A stretch of DNA of 8,460 nt from Prolixibacteraceae bacterium. GTDB lineage: Bacteria; Bacteroidota; Bacteroidia; Bacteroidales; Prolixibacteraceae. The stretch lies in NCBI GenBank assembly GCA_027858145.1, contig JAQIDF010000054.1:1-8460 (forward strand), in the 5' to 3' direction. How positions within the stretch are numbered: position 1 is the first letter of the stretch; each line of letters opens with the position of its first letter. The notes below the pieces were generated by a model. That model was given only the letters and a program-made list of their open reading frames with translations. It made no database searches and had not been told where the DNA came from. The position numbers and the translations under genes are program-made. This document shows, piece by piece, positions 6,935-8,460 of the stretch.

Positions 6935-7020
6935 AAAATAAAACCAGACATTATACTTCCATCTGATGAATAAAATGAAATATTCTGCAGAAATATTATC
7001 ATATAGAAAGGAAATAGATC

Positions 7021-7114
7021 GGAATAATTATAACATGAGAAGCTATTCCTAACCTTTACGAGTTAGTCACCCTCCTCCTGGAGCGTAAAGGATTATAATA
7101 CTTTTTATTTATTG
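7021..7114 (+). terminator. two stem-loops and T-rich tract after the CotH protein gene
   Basis: GGAATA (7021-7026) can pair with TATTCC (7044-7049). CCTTTACG (7053-7060) pairs perfectly with CGTAAAGG (7084-7091), enclosing an inner CTCC/GGAG hairpin (7072-7083). A T-rich run (CTTTTTATTTATT, 7101-7113) begins 9 nt after the second stem and overlaps the end of the convergent gene. This is probably the terminator of the large plus-strand gene, but the gap before the T-tract is long for a standard intrinsic terminator. The rest of 6935-7020 is A/T-rich with no gene I can support. Confidence 0.4.
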
Positions 7115-8181
7115 TACCGACGGCATGGAATACAAAATATCTTCTCGTCAACGATAAGCTCTTTCCCCTCCATAATGCTTTCGCCGCAAACTGAACAATA
7201 CACACTATTTTTTATTGGGGCATAACGCGGTATGTCAGTTTCCACGTTTTCAACCTTAAAAAGGTCATTAAACGGCAGTTTTAACGTGCCAAACGAACGT
7301 TCGATGGCGGCTTTTTTATACAGGGCTACTTTTTCGGGATCATGGTTTTGTTCGGCAACTAATTCGTCGAATAGCTGATTGAACCCAGTGAATTTTTGGC
7401 GAATGACTTTCTGCGATTCGGGCTTTGCTGCTACTCTAATCCCGTTGCCGTCGCGGTGAGTAAGGGTGAAGGCGGTTTTTCCGTAATCGTGAAAAATAAG
7501 GGCATTATTGCCAAAAGTACATCCGGTAATATATTGCACGCCATCGGCCATGCAGTTGTTGGTTTCGGTAATGGCCAACAGGTCTTCCATGCCATCAGAT
7601 TGGGCTTCGAGCTCACGCATGGCATAAGTTGCTGCCATAATGCCCATGGCCAGTCCCGGACAAAAATGGCCGTGAATTTGGGCAGCTTTTATCATCAATG
7701 TTTCCAAATCGTTTTTGGCAATGAGTTTTTCGATTTCCATGCGGGGCCGCTTTTTCAGGAGCTCCTTTTGAAGTTGTGTTGCATTGTTGTTCTCGGGCCA
7801 CAACGAGGTGTCGCTGCTTTTAATATCGAGCACGGGTGTGTTGTTGAGTGCATCGAGGCCTTCAACCACCAGTTGATTGCCTTCGCGACTGATAAGCTTT
7901 ACCGAAGTTACGCCAATGAGGTTGGGGCGAAACGGACTGCGCGAAGCAAAAACTCCACGAAAATCGCCGAAATGGGTGGTATGGGCCAGCGCATTATTGT
8001 TTGAAAGATGAAAATTAAAAACGATGTCGAGATATTTTACTTCATCGATGTTGGTCAACGCTTCGGCAAATTCATTGTAAATGATGATGGTACTTGGTTG
8101 GGCTTTTATCTCGTTAAAAGCAGTTGGATTATCGAAGTTGTTTTTGACGATTCCGACAGGGTTTAGGTTTATGGTGTGCAT
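7105..8181 (-). CDS. TrmO/TsaA-like methyltransferase domain fused to FmdE domain with zinc-ribbon tail
   Basis: A 358-residue predicted cytoplasmic fusion. Residues 6-122 are a TrmO/TsaA (UPF0066) domain: NPVGIVKNNF start, DIVFNFH (52-58), the signature GVFASRSPFRPNLIG (76-90) and the end strand TPVLDIK (115-121). Classical TrmO uses SAM to N6-methylate t6A37 in tRNA. Residues about 160-310 are an FmdE domain: IHGHFCPGLAMGIM (169-182), ETNNCMADGVQYITGCTFGN (206-225) and IFHDYGK (229-235), with His/Cys residues placed as in metal-binding FmdE proteins. The tail (329-353) is a CxxC...CxxC zinc ribbon. FmdE is named after formylmethanofuran dehydrogenase subunit E of molybdenum/tungsten enzymes, but nothing nearby indicates methanofuran metabolism. 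The canonical KPY after LDI is replaced (LDIKSS), so tRNA methylation by this version is uncertain. ATG 8181 lies 9 nt after the stop of an upstream toxin-like remnant. Confidence 0.85.
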   Translation of the reverse strand: MHTINLNPVGIVKNNFDNPTAFNEIKAQPSTIIIYNEFAEALTNIDEVKYLDIVFNFHLSNNNALAHTTHFGDFRGVFASRSPFRPNLIGVTSVKLISREGNQLVVEGLDALNNTPVLDIKSSDTSLWPENNNATQLQKELLKKRPRMEIEKLIAKNDLETLMIKAAQIHGHFCPGLAMGIMAATYAMRELEAQSDGMEDLLAITETNNCMADGVQYITGCTFGNNALIFHDYGKTAFTLTHRDGNGIRVAAKPESQKVIRQKFTGFNQLFDELVAEQNHDPEKVALYKKAAIERSFGTLKLPFNDLFKVENVETDIPRYAPIKNSVYCSVCGESIMEGKELIVDEKIFCIPCRRYNK

Positions 8182-8190
8182 TTTAATATT

Positions 8191-8307
8191 TTACTCAGTT
8201 AATTTACATAACACTTGTTTCACCTGTTTTTCTAAAGAATTGTCGATTCTACCTATTACAAACCCTACAATGCTTTTTTCAAGTGTGGCAATTTTATGAA
8301 CTCTGAT
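8191..8307 (-). pseudogene. C-terminal remnant of a PemK/MazF-like toxin
   Basis: A 38-codon open stretch without any start codon, bounded upstream by in-frame stops (TGA at 8308-8310), ends at TAA 8191-8193. It reads as RVHKIATLEKSIV, then IGRIDNSLEKQVKQVL and a short end. This resembles the last third of PemK/MazF toxins: a strand ending in a charged KxxTLEK turn, an (I/L)G(R/K)L element, then a final amphipathic helix. Complete toxins have about 110-130 residues, so the catalytic N-terminal two thirds are missing. It overlaps, in another frame, the end of the antitoxin-like reading frame. The simplest reading is an internal deletion that removed the end of the antitoxin and most of the toxin. 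Family assignment is by eye on a short fragment and so is moderate. Confidence 0.45.
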
Positions 8308-8460
8308 TCAACATACCCTTCAAGAAAATGTTTTTCAGAAGCTTTCTTAAACTGAAGTTCATCGTTTTTCTCAGAATCATCAATTAAAATAATCACTCTG
8401 ACATTTCTTTCTTTCACTGTTCCAAATTCTGATTGAACTTTAGAAGGAATTATAATCTGA
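8265..8460 (-). pseudogene. antitoxin-like partial reading frame, altered C terminus, 5' end outside window
   Basis: A minus-strand frame is open from the right edge for 64 codons to TAG 8265-8267; its start lies outside the window. It contains PSKVQSEFGTVKERNVRVIILIDD, broken here as a beta-strand pair followed by an acidic linker, then FKKASEKHFLEGYVESE. The last part resembles the end of small Bacteroidota type II antitoxins, which commonly finish with a GY-x-E-S/E-D-type segment just before a PemK/MazF gene. After E53 the frame continues with FIKLPHLKKAL, which is the out-of-frame reading of the toxin-like sequence in 8191-8307. I infer that it is a truncated antitoxin whose natural end was lost. 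It could still be translated and be functional for DNA binding. A plain small hypothetical gene is the alternative. Confidence 0.45.

Noticed and set aside
6966..7052. 28-codon plus-strand mini-ORF ending right before the CCTTTACG hairpin
   Set aside because: No ribosome binding site, no domain and unremarkable composition in an A/T-rich spacer. A chance ORF of this size is expected.
7094..7099. TATAAT as a -10 promoter box
   Set aside because: It lies in the spacer between convergent gene ends with no gene to drive on the plus strand, and Bacteroidota promoters use TAnnTTTG rather than TATAAT.
7396..8004. Long plus-strand open reading frame (202 codons) opposite the TrmO-FmdE gene
   Set aside because: It is antisense to a gene with clear family motifs, and its translation has no recognisable domain. 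It is a shadow of the codon usage on the other strand.
1..8460. CRISPR arrays, tRNA/rRNA genes, insertion sequence ends
   Set aside because: Looked for by eye on both strands. No regularly spaced direct repeats, cloverleaf-like sequences or transposase fragments were seen.

Overview
The window looks like chromosomal DNA from a member of the Bacteroidota. The best evidence is a 1498-residue secreted protein that ends in a type IX secretion (Por/T9SS) C-terminal sorting domain. AT-rich intergenic DNA, A-rich start regions without Shine-Dalgarno sequences, and a TTTG / TTAGTTTG promoter-like pair agree with this. An FmdE-type protein and a flavin oxidoreductase with a Cys cluster would suit an anaerobic or facultative lifestyle (for example Marinilabiliales-like), but the genus cannot be read from the sequence.

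Layout. (1) 19-1131 (+): FMN-dependent nitronate monooxygenase-family oxidoreductase. Its stop codon lies inside a hairpin that can terminate transcription from both sides. (2) 2068-1147 (-): a compact three-gene operon of small proteins: a YtxH-type membrane/coiled-coil protein, a two-TM holin-like (YqjE-type) protein, and an unrecognised 89-residue protein that overlaps the second gene by 11 nt. It resembles the Proteobacterial yqjD-yqjE-yqjK envelope/stress cluster in plan. (3) 2069-2437: a gene-poor divergent region. It holds a minus-strand terminator with no gene in front of it (possible small RNA or leader attenuator), two palindromes, and a Bacteroidota-type promoter for the large gene. 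(4) 2438-6934 (+): a large modular cell-surface protein: signal peptide, lamin-tail domain, chitobiase-C-like domain, CotH kinase domain, an InlB-type repeat interrupted by a jelly-roll module, a parallel beta-helix, a second lamin-tail domain and the T9SS sorting domain. (5) 6935-7104: an A/T-rich tail with two stem-loops, probably terminating the large gene. (6) 8181-7105 (-): a fusion of a TrmO/TsaA-type SAM-dependent methyltransferase domain to an FmdE domain and a zinc-ribbon tail. (7) 8460-8191 (-): what appears to be a collapsed toxin-antitoxin locus. An antitoxin-like reading frame runs out of frame into the last ~38 codons of a PemK/MazF-like toxin, just upstream of gene (6).

The genes do not form one pathway. 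The points most worth following are the TrmO-FmdE fusion, the internally deleted toxin-antitoxin remnant, the orphan terminator in the 2.1-2.4 kb gap, and the interrupted InlB repeat in the CotH protein. All functional assignments rest on motifs read by eye. No database search was possible.
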